Part shown: in pieces, positions 38,244 to 48,209 of the stretch
Layout of the letters: the number at the start of each line of letters is the position of its first letter
Position numbering within the stretch: the stretch's first letter is position 1
Assembly: GCA_963759115.1 (NCBI GenBank)
Contig: CAVWXT010000005.1
Span: 2,418,001 to 2,482,000, forward strand
DNA length: 64,000 nt
Reading direction: 5' to 3'
Source of the DNA: CAVWXT01 sp963759115
Lineage (GTDB): Bacteria > Planctomycetota > Planctomycetia > Pirellulales > Thermoguttaceae
Position numbers and translations under genes: made by a program
Notes under the pieces: model-generated
What the model saw: the letters and a program-made list of their open reading frames with translations, nothing else
What the model was told of the DNA's origin: nothing
Databases searched by the model: none

Positions 38244-40398
38244 ATGAGAAGGTTACTGGGAGTACCGCTGATGGCGGTGGTACTGCTAGCGATCGCGGCG
38301 AGCACGGCCAGTGCGTGCTACTGCGGTGCCGCGCGGTACCGATGCTGCAAGCGCGACTGCTGCTGCCCGGCCGATTACGCCGAGTGCAAACAGCAGTGCT
38401 ACACGGTCATGAAGACCTGTAAGGAGGTCGTGTACGAGAAGCGGCAGTACACCTGCTATAAGACCTGCTATGAGCGGGTGTGCGAGCAGAAGACCATCAA
38501 TTGTGTGAAGTACGTTCCCGAGACCCGCTACCGGGAGTGCTGCTACACGGTGTGCAAGCCCGTGTGGGAAACCCGCACCAAGGAGATCTGCTACACGGTG
38601 TGCAAGCCGGTGTGGGAGACACGCTCGAAGGAGATCTGCTACACGGTGTGCAAGCCGGTGTGGGAGACCAAGAGCAAGGAGGTCTGCTACACGGTGTGCA
38701 AGCCCGTGTGGGAAACGCGCACCAAGGAGATCTGCTATACGGTGTGCAAGCCCGTGTGGGAAACCCGCACCAAGGAGATCTGCTACACGGTGTGCAAGCC
38801 CGTTTGGGAAACCCGCACCAAGGAGATCTGCTATACGGTGTGCAAGCCCGTGTGGGAGACCAAGAGCAAGGAGATCTGCTACACGGTGTGCAAGCCCGTC
38901 TGGGAAACCTGCACCAAGGAGATCTGCTATACGGTGTGCAAGCCCGTCTGGGAAACCCGCACCAAGGAGATCTGCTACACGGTGTGCAAGCCGGTCTACG
39001 AGAACCTGCACCAAGGAAATCCCCTACACGGTGTGCAAGCCGGTGTGGGAAACCAAGTCCAAGGAGATCTGCTATACGGTGTGCAAGCCCGTCTGGGAAA
39101 CCTGCACCAAGGAGATCTGCTATACGGTGTGCAAGCCGGTGTATGAGACTCGGGAGAAGGTCTGCCAGTATACGGTGTGCAAGCCGGTGTGGGAGACCAA
39201 GACCAAGGAGATCTGCTACACGGTGTGCAAGCCGGTCTATGAGACCCGCGAGCGCGAGGTGTGCTACAACGTGTGCAAGCCGGTGAACTACACCAAGACC
39301 GTCAAGGTCTGCTGCGGCCACTGGGAAACCCGCGACGTTGCCTGCTGCGAGCCGGCCAAGACCTGCGCCCGGCGGGCTGCTGCGAACCTATCAAGCAGTG
39401 CCGAGTGTGGGTGCCCGAGGTGCAAGAGCGGCAGATCGAGTGCACCAAGTACGTGAGTGAGACCTGCGTGAAGAAGGTTCCGTACACCGTCTGCAAGATG
39501 GTGCCGGAGCAGCGCGTCAAGACCTGCACCTACCAGGAATGCCATACAGTCAAGGAGCTCTGCGAGAAGCGGACCCCCTATACCGTGTGCAAGATGGTGC
39601 CCGAGCAGCGCGTCAAGACCTGCACCTACCAGGTCTGCAAGATGGTGCCCGAGCAGCGCGTCAAGACCGTGTGCTGGAAAGAATGCCACATGGTCAAGGA
39701 GAACTGCGTCAAGACCTGCACCTACCAGGTCTGCAAGATGGTGCCCGAGCAGCGCGTCAAGACCTGCACCTACCAGGTCTGCAAGATGGTGCCCGAGCAG
39801 CGCGTCAAGACCTGCACCTATCAGGTCTGCAAGATGGTGCCGGAGCAGCGCGTCAAGACCGTGTGCTGGAAAGAGTGCCACATGGTCAAGGAGAACTGCG
39901 TCAAGACCTGCACCTACCAGGTCTGCAAGATGGTGCCCGAGCAGCGCGTCAAGACCTGCACTTACCAGGTCTGCAAGATGGTGCCCGAGCAGCGCGTCAA
40001 GACTTGCTGCTACAAGGTCTGCACGATGGTGCCCGAACAGCGGGTGAAGACCGTGTGCTGGAAAGAATGCCACATGGTCAAGGAGAACTGCGTGAAGACT
40101 TGCTGCTATAAGGTCTGCACGATGGTTCCCGAGCAGCGGGTGAAGACCTGCTGCTACAAGGTGTGCAAGATGGTCCAGGAGCAGTGCGTCAAGCAAGTGC
40201 CGTACACGGTGTGCAAGCCGGTGTGCTACACGAAGACGATCAACTGCACGAAGCTGGTGCCGACCCAGGTGCCGTACACGGTAACGCGGTGCGTCCCGAC
40301 GGTGGTGTGCAAGCAGGTTCCGGTGCAGGTCTGCTGCCCGGCGCCCGCCTGCTGCGAGGCCCCGAAGGCGTGCGCTCGCGGCCGGTTGCGGCAGCTAA
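38244..40398 (+). CDS. Secreted cysteine-rich 'YTV' repeat protein
   Basis: Signal peptide (LMAVVLLAIAASTASA), a Cys-rich head, then two blocks of 16-residue repeats. Block 1 (38535-39290) is about 14 copies of ICYTVCKPVWETRTKE. Block 2 (39470-40190) is about 14 copies alternating TCTYQVCKMVPEQRVK and TVCWKECHMVKENCVK. Each unit has two cysteines four residues apart. The units are nearly identical also as DNA (48 bp). YTV-type proteins are reported from the Rhodopirellula cell envelope, where disulfide cross-linking is presumed. Frame breaks occur near 39003 and 39380, and one near 40375 hides the natural end (GCGS then TAA at 40396-40398). RBS AAGGAGG upstream. Confidence 0.88.
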
Positions 40399-40455
40399 GC
40401 TGCGTCACGCGTCGCCTGCCTTCCGACGACCGGTGGAAGGCTTGGTCTAGCCAAT

Positions 40456-40500
40456 CGGCGGCCGAACCCCTCCAAAAGGTTCGGCCGCCGTCGTTTCTTG
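40456..40500 (+). terminator. Intrinsic terminator after the repeat protein
   Basis: A perfect 13-bp stem, CGGCGGCCGAACC and GGTTCGGCCGCCG, with a 9-base loop, followed by TCGTTTCTT. It lies 58 bp beyond the inferred stop of the repeat gene. Confidence 0.8.
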
Positions 40501-40602
40501 GAACTGAAATCTGCCTCCGGGGGTGACAATTTTGGACGACGCGGGTACACTGACGCCTGATTGGGGGGAAGCCCGCGAGACTCCGCATAGGATGACCACG
40601 GA

Positions 40603-43600
40603 ATGGCGAAGAAGAAAGAGCCGGTAGGAAACGGGGACCTTGCCCCCGCGCTGTTCGTGCGATCGCGGGGCCGCCGGCGGTCGGGGCTATTTCTTGCCGA
40701 TTCCTGGCCGATGAGGCGGGCAAGGTCCTCTATCGCACGAAGGCCCGCGACGAAGCCCAGCAAATCCTGAAGCATTGGGCGGACCTTGAGCAGAAGGGAT
40801 ATCTGGTCAAGAAGGAAACCGCGTTGGACAACGGTTTCCTGGAGAAGGTCTTCGGCGACGCCCTGGGATACCGGTCGCATCCCGAGAACCCGGAAGAGTA
40901 TCAGCTTGAAGTCAAGTTCTCCGTGCCCGGCGTGGGCACGGCCGATGCCGCGCTGGGCAACTTCCGCCACGGCACGCCGCTCTCGCCGCTGGTGGTGATG
41001 GAGTTGAAGGACTCCGGCGTGAACCTCGACCGCGACCGCTTCAACGGCCGGACCGCCGTGCAGCAATGCTGGGACTACCTCAACGCCCTGCCCGATTGCC
41101 CTTGGGGAATCGTCAGCAACTTCGTCACGTTCCGTCTGTATCACAAGGCCAAGGGGTCGCAGGCCTACGAGGAGTTTACGCTCCAGGAGCTTCGCGGCGA
41201 CAAGCGGTTTGCGGAGTTCTACTGCATTTTCGAGCGCGGCGGACTGGTCTACTCGTGGGCGGGCCGGCCGCTGCGGGCGGTAGAGTTGCTCGAACGCACC
41301 GAGAACCGCCAACGCGAGGTTGACGACAAGCTGTACGACGAATACAGCTCGGAGCGGAGGCGGCTCATCGAGCACCTGCACTACAAACTGGGGAACGATC
41401 TCGAAACGTCGATCTATATCGCCCAGCGAATCCTCGACCGCATCATCTTCGTCGCCTTCTGCGAAGACCGCGACCTGCTGCGAGAAAAGACGATCTGCGA
41501 AACGTATCGCACCGTGCCGCCGTTCGCCAAGGCGACCAATCCCCGCTGGCAGAATTTCCTGGAATTGTTCCGCGCCATGGACCAGGGGCACAAGAACATG
41601 CCCTACCTGGAAGTCGGCTTCAACGGCGGACTGTTCAAGGAAGACCCCCGCGTCGACGACCTGCAACTTGACGACGATTGGACCGAGTTCTTCAAGCGCG
41701 TGGGCGACTACGACTTCCGCGATGAAGTCAACGTCGAGGTGCTGGGCCACCTGTTCGAGAAGTCGGTGGCCGAGATCGAGAAGTTGCGGACCGGCGGGCT
41801 GTATTCGCTCACCGACGAGCGTGAGCCGGAGTCCGCCATGCCGAAATCGGCCGAACGCAAGCGGTTCGGCACCTACTACACGCCGTCGGACTTCACCAAG
41901 TTGATCGTCGAGGAAACCGTCAGGGCGGTCATCCGGGAGCGGTTCGACGCGTTGTTGGCAGCGCACGGTCTGACGCGCGAGCAGAGCGAGTCGGAGAAGC
42001 CATCGCCCAAGTTGGCGGCCTATTGGCGCGACTGTCTGGCGGCCTTGCGCGACATCAAGGTCTGCGACCCGGCCTGCGGCAGCGGCGCGTTCCTGATCGC
42101 CGCCTACGACGTTTTGGAGGAAGAATACACCGAGGTGGTGGACCGCCTGGTGTTGCACGAAGGCCCGGACGCCGACGACCTGGCCGATGAAATCCCCAAC
42201 ATGATTCTGGCCGACAACCTCTACGGGGCGGACGTATCGCAGCAGGCGGTCGAGATCACGCAGTTGGCCCTGTGGCTGCGGTCAGCCCAGCGGGGCAAAC
42301 GGCTGGCCGACCTGTCGGAGAACGTGGTTTGGGCGAACAGCCTGGTGACCGACCCGGCCGTCCACGACAAGGCGATGGAATGGAAGTCGCGGTTTCCCGA
42401 AGTGTTTTCGGGTAAGATCGCGTCCCAAAATGTCTCCCCTCTCCCGACAGCCTCGGTTGTGCGGAGAGGGGCAGGGGGTGAGGGCTGGGCCGACCGCACC
42501 ACAAAGCCCTCACCCTAACCCTCTCCCAAAGGGAGAGGGGACTGTTTTTGGGAGTCGGGCTTCGATTGCGTCATCGGCAATCCGCCCTGGGAACGGATGA
42601 AATTGCAGGAGCGGGAGTTCTTCGCGTTCTCCGCGCCGAAGATCGCCGGCGCGGTCAAGGCGGCCGACCGCCGAAAACTCATCGAACAACTCAAGACGGC
42701 CAAGCCGGAACTCTACGCCGCCTACGTCCAGGCGGGAGAGCTTGCCGAGCGCACGCTGGCCCACGTGCGCGAGGCGGGCAATTTCCCCCTGACCGCCAAG
42801 GGCGACGTCAACACCTACATGGTCTTCGCCGAACTGGCCCACCGCATCGTGGCCCCGCATGGCCGCGTGGGGTTGCTGGTTCCCTCGGGCATCGCCACCG
42901 ACCACACCACCCGCGAGTTCTTCGGCGAACTGATGAAGTCGGAATCGCTCATCCGGCTCTATGACTTCGAGAACAAGGCGCCCTTCTTTCCGGACGTGCA
43001 TCGCTCGTTCAAGTTCACGCGTGCTGGTGTTTGGGGGCAAGGAGGTGAAGACGCCGGCGGCCGATTTCGCCTTCTTCTTGCACGACATGGAGGAACTGGA
43101 CGACAAGAAGCGGCACATCCCGCTCTCGGGCAAGGACATGGCGCTGTTGAACCCGAACACGCACACCTGCCCGGTGTTTCGCTCGCGCCGCGACGCCGAG
43201 TTGACCAAGGCCATCTACCGCCGCGTGCCCGTGCTGATCGACAGGAACCGCAAAGAGGGCGGCAACCCGTGGGGCATCAAGTTCGTAACGATGTTCCACC
43301 AGACCAACGACGCGGAGCTGTTCCGCACCCGCGAGGACTTGGTGGAACTGGGGGCCAAGCAGGACGGCAACCGCTGGAAGAAGGGCAAACAGGTCTTCCT
43401 GCCGCTCTATGAGGCGAAGATGGTTCAGGCCTACGATCACCGTGCGGCCGGCGTCGTGATCGAGAAGGAAAACTGGATGCGCCAGGGCCAGACCGAGCCG
43501 ACCAGCCTTGTGTTCCACCAGAATCCGGAGTTCGTCGTCCAACCGCGATGGTGGGTGGAAGAGAAGGCCGTTGTTGACTGCTTTGGAAAAGCAGATTCCA

Positions 43601-44212
43601 GAAGGGTTCATCGGGTTCAAGGACATTACCAGCCCGACGAACCAGCGGACCATGATTGCGGCAGCGATTCCGCTGGTCGGCGGTGACAAACCACTTCCCG
43701 CTGATTGTGACAGATGTCCAGCCAACGACTCCGTCTCTGTCTGTTGGCAAACCTGAACTCGCATGTGCTGGATTACGTGGCGCGTCAAAAGATCGGCGGG
43801 GTGACGCTGAACTTCTTCCTCGTCGAGCAGTTTCCGATCTTTTCCCCCGACCGTTATGCCGAGCGTTGCCCGTGGAACAAGCGGCAGACGCTGGAGAAAT
43901 GGATTTCCGACCGGGTGTTGAAGCTCAGTTGCACGGCCGACGATCTGCGGCCGCTGGGCGAGGCGGCGGGCTTCGATCCGCCGGTCCACAAATGGAACCC
44001 CCGCGAGCGGGCAGAACTGATGGACGAACTCGACGCCGCTTTCTTCCTCCTCTATGGCATCGACCGCGAACGACGCGGAGTACATTCTCGGCACCTTCAG
44101 CGGCACGGCCCGCGACACTGGCAGTGCCAGTGGCACGCGCGAGCAGGGCGGCCTTTTCGGCGCCGCGGGCGGGGTGTTGGAGGCTTACGATCGGCTGGCA
44201 ACGGCTAGGTGA
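40603..44212 (+). CDS. Single-chain restriction-modification enzyme (type IIG / Eco57I-like), interrupted
   Basis: About 1,160 residues once repaired. The N-terminal region holds a PD-(D/E)xK-like nuclease signature (GTADAALGNF, then LVVMELKDSG). The methyltransferase has KVCDPACGSGAFLIAAYDVL (motif I) and FDCVIGNPPWERMK (motif IV, adenine type). The target-recognition part has VFRSRRDAELTKAIYRRVP and LNFFLVEQFPIF, and the C-terminus is GLFGAAGGVLEAYDRLATAR. Breaks: one base near 40680, a 129-bp palindromic insertion with a stop at 42424-42552, and one-base shifts near 43020, 43580, 43700 and 44070. Without repair of the insertion the protein ends before its catalytic motif, so the enzyme is probably inactive in this strain. 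Confidence 0.85.
42424..42552. mobile_element. MITE-like 129-bp palindromic element inside the type IIG gene
   Basis: The ends CCCAAAATGTCTCCCCTCTC and, on the other strand, CCCAAAAACAGTCCCCTCTC are terminal inverted repeats. Internal parts CAGGGGGTGAGGGC and GCCCTCACCCTAACCC are also complementary. No coding capacity. The length is a multiple of three, so the frame is kept, but an in-frame TAA (42516-42518) is introduced. No target duplication is evident. Confidence 0.75.
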
Positions 44213-44222
44213 ACTTCGACCG

Positions 44223-44694
44223 CTATGCCTCGACGTGGGTCCCCAACGACGGGATGGAGGTTTCCTGTGTCAGCGCCGCGCGGGCAGCCGGCACGCCGAA
44301 ATAGACGCGGAGATATCGGTCCATCGCGCGAGTCTGCGTCAAGACGCCGTTCTCCCAGCGTGAGATCGTCTCCACGGCCACGCCCATCTGTTGGGCCATG
44401 TCGCGCTGACTCAGCCCCAACTGTTCGCGGTTCGCGAATCTGCGCCGTGGAGAGCAAGCCGAGCTGCTCTCGCAACGCGGCGGCGATCTGCTCGTCTGCA
44501 TCATTATCGAATACGATCTCGCCGCATGCCCCACACCGGGGGACGCGAAGCCGGGGGACTTCCAAGGTGTACAGCCGGCCGTCGTGTTTGACCTGCGACG
44601 TGTGACGCACGGTCGCCCGCCGCACTTCGTTCTTGCCGCACTCAGGGCATCGCCAGGGAAATGGCTTGCCATGGGAAGGTGACTCATCGCTCAT
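44223..44694 (-). CDS. MqsA-family antitoxin (YgiT-type zinc finger plus HTH; frameshifted)
   Basis: The N-terminal zinc finger has WRCPECGKNEVRR and RVPRCGACGEIVF, two CxxC pairs. After a frame break near 44440 comes an XRE/HTH domain: REQLGLSQRDMAQQMGVAVE, TISRWENGVLTQTRAMDRYL. This two-domain plan is that of MqsA-type antitoxins, which also repress their own operon. It starts 9 bp after the upstream toxin candidate and converges with the restriction gene, 10 bp from its end. Confidence 0.85.
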
Positions 44695-44703
44695 AATCGG
44701 CCC

Positions 44704-45045
44704 TCATGCGTCATGAATGCTCACGACGTGGACGGTGGGATCATTCGCCTCGTCGACGAGAATCGTTTCGATGTACAGCAACCGCCCGCCGATCTCCATG
44801 CGGAAGTCGTAATGGAACCGCTCGTGACTCCACTCCGGTCGGCTCTCGGGCGTTTCGTCGATCTTGCCGCCGCCTACGAGGAAGGAGAACATCTCCTCGC
44901 CGATCGCCCGCGTCGTCCAACCCTCCAGGTTCTGCTCAACCCACTGGCGAGCAACCGGTTTCCAGGTGAGGTAACCTGCAAACCTCCACTGGCTTAATGC
45001 GTGCCGGAACTTCGCCAGGAGTGCTGGATCGGTCAACCGCGCCAT
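44704..45045 (-). CDS. Putative toxin partner of the MqsA-type antitoxin
   Basis: A 113-residue protein starting MARLTDPALLAKFRHALSQW with CCGGAGGAGCC upstream. The C-terminal half (FHYDFRMEIGGRLLYIETIL, then HVVSIHDA) is a beta-rich fold with the ribonuclease-like strand pattern seen in DUF4258-like toxin candidates paired with MqsA-type antitoxins. I recognise the arrangement (toxin first, antitoxin 9 bp later) more firmly than the family. Confidence 0.55.
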   Translation of the reverse strand: MARLTDPALLAKFRHALSQWRFAGYLTWKPVARQWVEQNLEGWTTRAIGEEMFSFLVGGGKIDETPESRPEWSHERFHYDFRMEIGGRLLYIETILVDEANDPTVHVVSIHDA

Positions 45046-45230
45046 CGTGGCTCCTCCGGCGACAGCGGCCGGTCTTCTACGCCACAATCAATTATGCCCC
45101 GCGAGTTGACTTACGTCAATGGCTCGACGGAGACAGTGGTCGTGGAGCAGCATTTTCTTGGGCTAAAGCCCGGTTTTCCTGCGGCATTCAGCAGGTTACA
45201 GCAGGCGTCCGAAAAATTGCGTTAAATCTA

Positions 45231-45260
45231 TTGCATACCCCCCCGAGGTCGGTGTATAAT
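45231..45260 (+). promoter_or_regulatory. Sigma-70-like promoter upstream of pilT
   Basis: TTGCAT and TATAAT are separated by 18 bp. Transcription would begin near 45267, leaving a 260-nt leader before pilT. Confidence 0.5.
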
Positions 45261-45300
45261 GGCCTCTTGGAGAAAGGGCTAACGCGCTCGCAGGGCGTGT

Positions 45301-45360
45301 GTGGAAAGCGGCTGCCCTTGATGCCAATGGTTCGGCAGCCGGGGTGTTTTGGGATTCCAC
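45301..45360 (+). ncRNA. Candidate structured leader or small RNA before pilT
   Basis: The stem CGGCTGCC/GGCAGCCG (45309-45316 with 45334-45341) lies inside an outer stem GTGGAA/TTCCAC (45301-45306 with 45355-45360), and GGGTGTTTT follows the inner stem. Placed 35-95 nt after a good promoter, it could be an attenuator or the 3' end of a short RNA. No known RNA family is recognised. Confidence 0.3.
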
Positions 45361-45527
45361 GTCGGCCCACGGCGGGCGCTCAATAATGGCGAACGGATTC
45401 GGGAGGTACAGTTTAGAGGCAAACGGACCGGAACAGAGAACTCGCGCAGCTTCGACGACGTCGTTGCCGCAATGCGGTTGACTTGTGAGTCGGTAGAACT
45501 CCAGTCACAAGGTTCGAGGTCCCGACA

Positions 45528-46679
45528 ATGTCTTCTAACGGCCAGCCTCAGCATGCGTCTCTCGACAAGCATCCCGATCTGGAGATCGACGCCCTCCTCC
45601 GGACCGTGGTGAAACTTGAGGCCAGCCACTTTCACCTGAAGGTCGGTCGCCCTCCGTTCGTACGCATCAACGGCGCCCTGCGCCCGCTGAACCGCGATCC
45701 GGTCGGCGACGAGGAGATGGCGCGGCTGATCCTCCCCTTGCTCAACTTGCAGGAGCGGCTGAAAAGGATATTCGAGGACGAAGGCGGGATCGACTTCGCC
45801 TACACGATCAAGATCGACGGCCAGAGTTGGCGGTTCCGCGTCAACGTGATGCAGCAGTTGGGGCACATCGGGTTGGTGGCCCGCCGCGTGAACATCGACA
45901 TCCCGGACTTCGAACACCTTCACCTCCCGGCGTCGCTGGCCGATTTGTGTACCTTCGCCCAGGGGATGATCCTCCTGTCGGGCACGACCGGTTCGGGCAA
46001 GAGCACCACCATCGCCTCGATGCTCGATTGGATCAACCACCACTACCGCCGGCACATCCTCACGTTGGAAGATCCGATCGAGTTCACCTTCACCGCCGAC
46101 AAGTGCCTGGTCAACCAGCGGGAGATCGGCATGGACGTGCGGACCTTCGGGGTCGGCATGAAGCACGCCGTGCGCGAGGACCCGGACGTGATGCTGGTGG
46201 GCGAGATGCGCGACCGCGAGACCTTCGAGACGGCCATTCAAGCGGCCGAGACCGGGCACCTGGTGTTCGGCACGGTCCACGCCTCGACCGCGCCGAGCAC
46301 GATCGGCCGCATCCTGGACCTGTTCCCGCAGGACATGCACTCGGCGTTGCGCAGCGCGATGGTTTTCAACATGAAGGCCATCGTCGCCCAAAAATTGCTG
46401 CCGTCGACCAAGCCCGACGTGCCGCGTGTGCCGTGCTGCGAGATCATGACTTTCTCACCCATGATCCGCAAGCTCTTGCTGGAAGGGCAGGACGACAAGC
46501 TCCCCGACGCCATCCGCATCGGCAAGGACGAGGGCATGCAGGACTTCGCCTGGGCCTTGTGCGACCTGGTCGAGCGCGACATGATCGACCGGGCCACGGC
46601 GTTCGAGGTGGCCCCCAATGCCGAAGCCCTCAAGATGGCCCTGAAGGGGATCAAGATCAAGGAATCGGCCATGCTGTAA
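45528..46679 (+). CDS. pilT: Type IV pilus retraction ATPase PilT
   Basis: Hexameric ATPase that depolymerises type IV pili and powers twitching motility. The N-terminal PAS-like part has SHFHLKVGRPPFVRINGALR. The ATPase core has Walker A LLSGTTGSGKSTTIASML, Asp box TLEDPIEF, Walker B PDVMLVGEMRDRETF and His box ETGHLVFGTVHAS. 383 residues, intact and full length. No other pilus genes lie in the window. The second half of the long leader (45361-45527) holds nothing recognised. Confidence 0.93.
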   Translation: MSSNGQPQHASLDKHPDLEIDALLRTVVKLEASHFHLKVGRPPFVRINGALRPLNRDPVGDEEMARLILPLLNLQERLKRIFEDEGGIDFAYTIKIDGQSWRFRVNVMQQLGHIGLVARRVNIDIPDFEHLHLPASLADLCTFAQGMILLSGTTGSGKSTTIASMLDWINHHYRRHILTLEDPIEFTFTADKCLVNQREIGMDVRTFGVGMKHAVREDPDVMLVGEMRDRETFETAIQAAETGHLVFGTVHASTAPSTIGRILDLFPQDMHSALRSAMVFNMKAIVAQKLLPSTKPDVPRVPCCEIMTFSPMIRKLLLEGQDDKLPDAIRIGKDEGMQDFAWALCDLVERDMIDRATAFEVAPNAEALKMALKGIKIKESAML

Positions 46680-46693
46680 GCCGGCGACCGGGC

Positions 46694-46796
46694 TGTAGAA
46701 GCGGCATCCTGCCGCTTCCTGCCCGTATCCGCCGCCTCACGACCGTCTCCGAAGACGGTTCTTTCCAAGAGGACGCGGCAGGATGCCGCGTCTACA
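46694..46796. repeat. Palindrome between convergent pilT and NmrA-like gene
   Basis: TGTAGAAGCGGCATCCTGCC pairs almost perfectly with the 46770-46796 segment; an inner hairpin CCGTCTCCGAAGACGG lies in the loop. Probably a bidirectional transcription barrier. Confidence 0.8.
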
Positions 46797-46797
46797 A

Positions 46798-47700
46798 TCA
46801 ATGGGCCACCGGCTCGGCGATCATCGGCAGCATGACGTCGCGGGCGAACTCGGCCAGCGTGGTCGCGGTGGTCGTCTCGGACGTCCGCGGCTGCATGGGC
46901 CGCAGCTTGCCCGTCTCAATCGCGTCGTACATCTCGATCATCAAGTCGGCGGCGTTCTCGCTTACGGCGTTGTCGATCAGGACCTGTCGCATCTCGCGCC
47001 GGTCGCACTTCATGTAGGCGATCTGTCGGCCCAGGGCCTCCGAGAGGATCGTGGCCACCTCGTCGTAACTCAGGTCGACCGGTCCGTGCAACTCCCGGAC
47101 GTAGCGGCCGGTCCAATTCTGGTCGCACAGCCGCTGGGCCGCGGCACGGCCGATGTCGCGGGTGGCAATCATCGGATAGCGCGTCGTACCGTAGAGCGGC
47201 AGCGAGATTCGGCCCCATTTCCTGATCGGGTCCAGTTGCCACAGCAAGTTCTCGAAGAAGAAGCCGGGCCGCAAGTGCGTGACGTTGGCGGCCACTTCAT
47301 CCAACAGCTCTTCGACGTCGTGCAGGCCGTTGATCGGCCCGACGCCCGAAGACTGGTTGGCGCCGATCGACGACAGGTTGACCACCCGCGGGATCTTGTT
47401 GGTGCGGACGGCCGTCGCCGCGGACTTGCCGAGTCGATCCTGAAAGGCCCGCACGTTGTCGGAGCCGTAGCCTGGCGGCGTGGCCCAGAAAAAGGCGTCT
47501 GCGTCCTGGGTTGCCTTGACCAGGAAGTCGGCGTCGTCTTGGGAACCGACCGAGACCTGCGCGCCCCGTTCGAAGAAGTTCTTGACCTTTTCGGGACGCC
47601 GGCACAACAGCTTCACGCTGATGTCGCCGCCGAAGTTCAAGAGGAAGTCGACCACGGCGCTTCCTACGTGCCCGGTGGGCGTGGTAATGGCGATTTTCAT
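46798..47700 (-). CDS. NmrA-like NAD(P)-binding protein
   Basis: An atypical short-chain-dehydrogenase fold of 300 residues. The start MKIAITTPTGHVGSAVVDFL at 47700 has AAGGAG upstream and holds the nucleotide-binding loop TPTGHVG. VNLSSIGANQSSG and LRPGFFFENLLW are the usual NmrA/NAD(P)H:quinone-reductase-like motifs. The catalytic Tyr-x3-Lys of true dehydrogenases is not evident, so a sensor or reductase-like role is possible. Confidence 0.83.
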   Translation of the reverse strand: MKIAITTPTGHVGSAVVDFLLNFGGDISVKLLCRRPEKVKNFFERGAQVSVGSQDDADFLVKATQDADAFFWATPPGYGSDNVRAFQDRLGKSAATAVRTNKIPRVVNLSSIGANQSSGVGPINGLHDVEELLDEVAANVTHLRPGFFFENLLWQLDPIRKWGRISLPLYGTTRYPMIATRDIGRAAAQRLCDQNWTGRYVRELHGPVDLSYDEVATILSEALGRQIAYMKCDRREMRQVLIDNAVSENAADLMIEMYDAIETGKLRPMQPRTSETTTATTLAEFARDVMLPMIAEPVAH

Positions 47701-48209
47701 CGCTTTCTCCTTTCGCAAAGACACTTTGCCGGCGGAGGAGGGCGAGAGCCGCAACCACGTTCCCTTGCTACTTTCGGCCGATCTCCTCCACGAATCGTTT
47801 GTGCTGAATTATATGCGCCGGGAGGAGGCGCGGTCAGAGTATTCTTTTTTTCGGCGCCGGCAGGCGAGACGGGCGCGAACGCGGCAATTTCGCAGTGCAT
47901 GAATAGACGAATTTGTCGCATGCCCCGACGGACGCAGGCGTCACGTTCCCCACTCGACGTGGAACAGGCACATCTGGGCCGCATCCGGCCCGGCGTGGCG
48001 AAGTCCTACTTGGCCGACTCAGCAATTTGCTGATAGGCCGCTCGTGTTTTTCTCGATTCTCAAGGACCGCCTGCGGACGCTACATTCAAATTGGCAGGCA
48101 CAAGGGGGCGCGGTGGCAAAGACGCCACATTCTCCTCATCTTTGCGACATTTTCCGTTTCCCCGACACGTCCCCCCAAGAAGCGTCGTTGCGTAGCAAAA
48201 GGAGTTGCC
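47701..48209. other. Intergenic region, no recognised feature
   Basis: About 510 bp between divergently read genes. A T7 run at 47846-47852 is the only conspicuous sequence. An AAAAGGAG ribosome-binding site ends it. Confidence 0.5.

Noticed and set aside
38535..40190. Regular direct repeats resembling a CRISPR array
   Set aside because: There are no unique spacers: the units are contiguous 48-bp coding repeats with no cas genes nearby.
38286..40196. Long open frames on both strands and in all frames across the cysteine-rich repeat gene
   Set aside because: The 48-bp repeat is a multiple of three and lacks stops in other frames, so shadow frames stay open. Only the forward frame with signal peptide and cysteine pattern is protein-like.
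45480..45527. tRNA-like words (GGTAGAACTCC, GGTTCGAGGTCCC) before pilT
   Set aside because: No acceptor or anticodon stem can be completed, so no tRNA is called.
46694..46796. Possible regulatory RNA between pilT and the NmrA-like gene
   Set aside because: Its perfect palindromic form and position between convergent genes fit the dispersed repeat class better; no promoter is visible.
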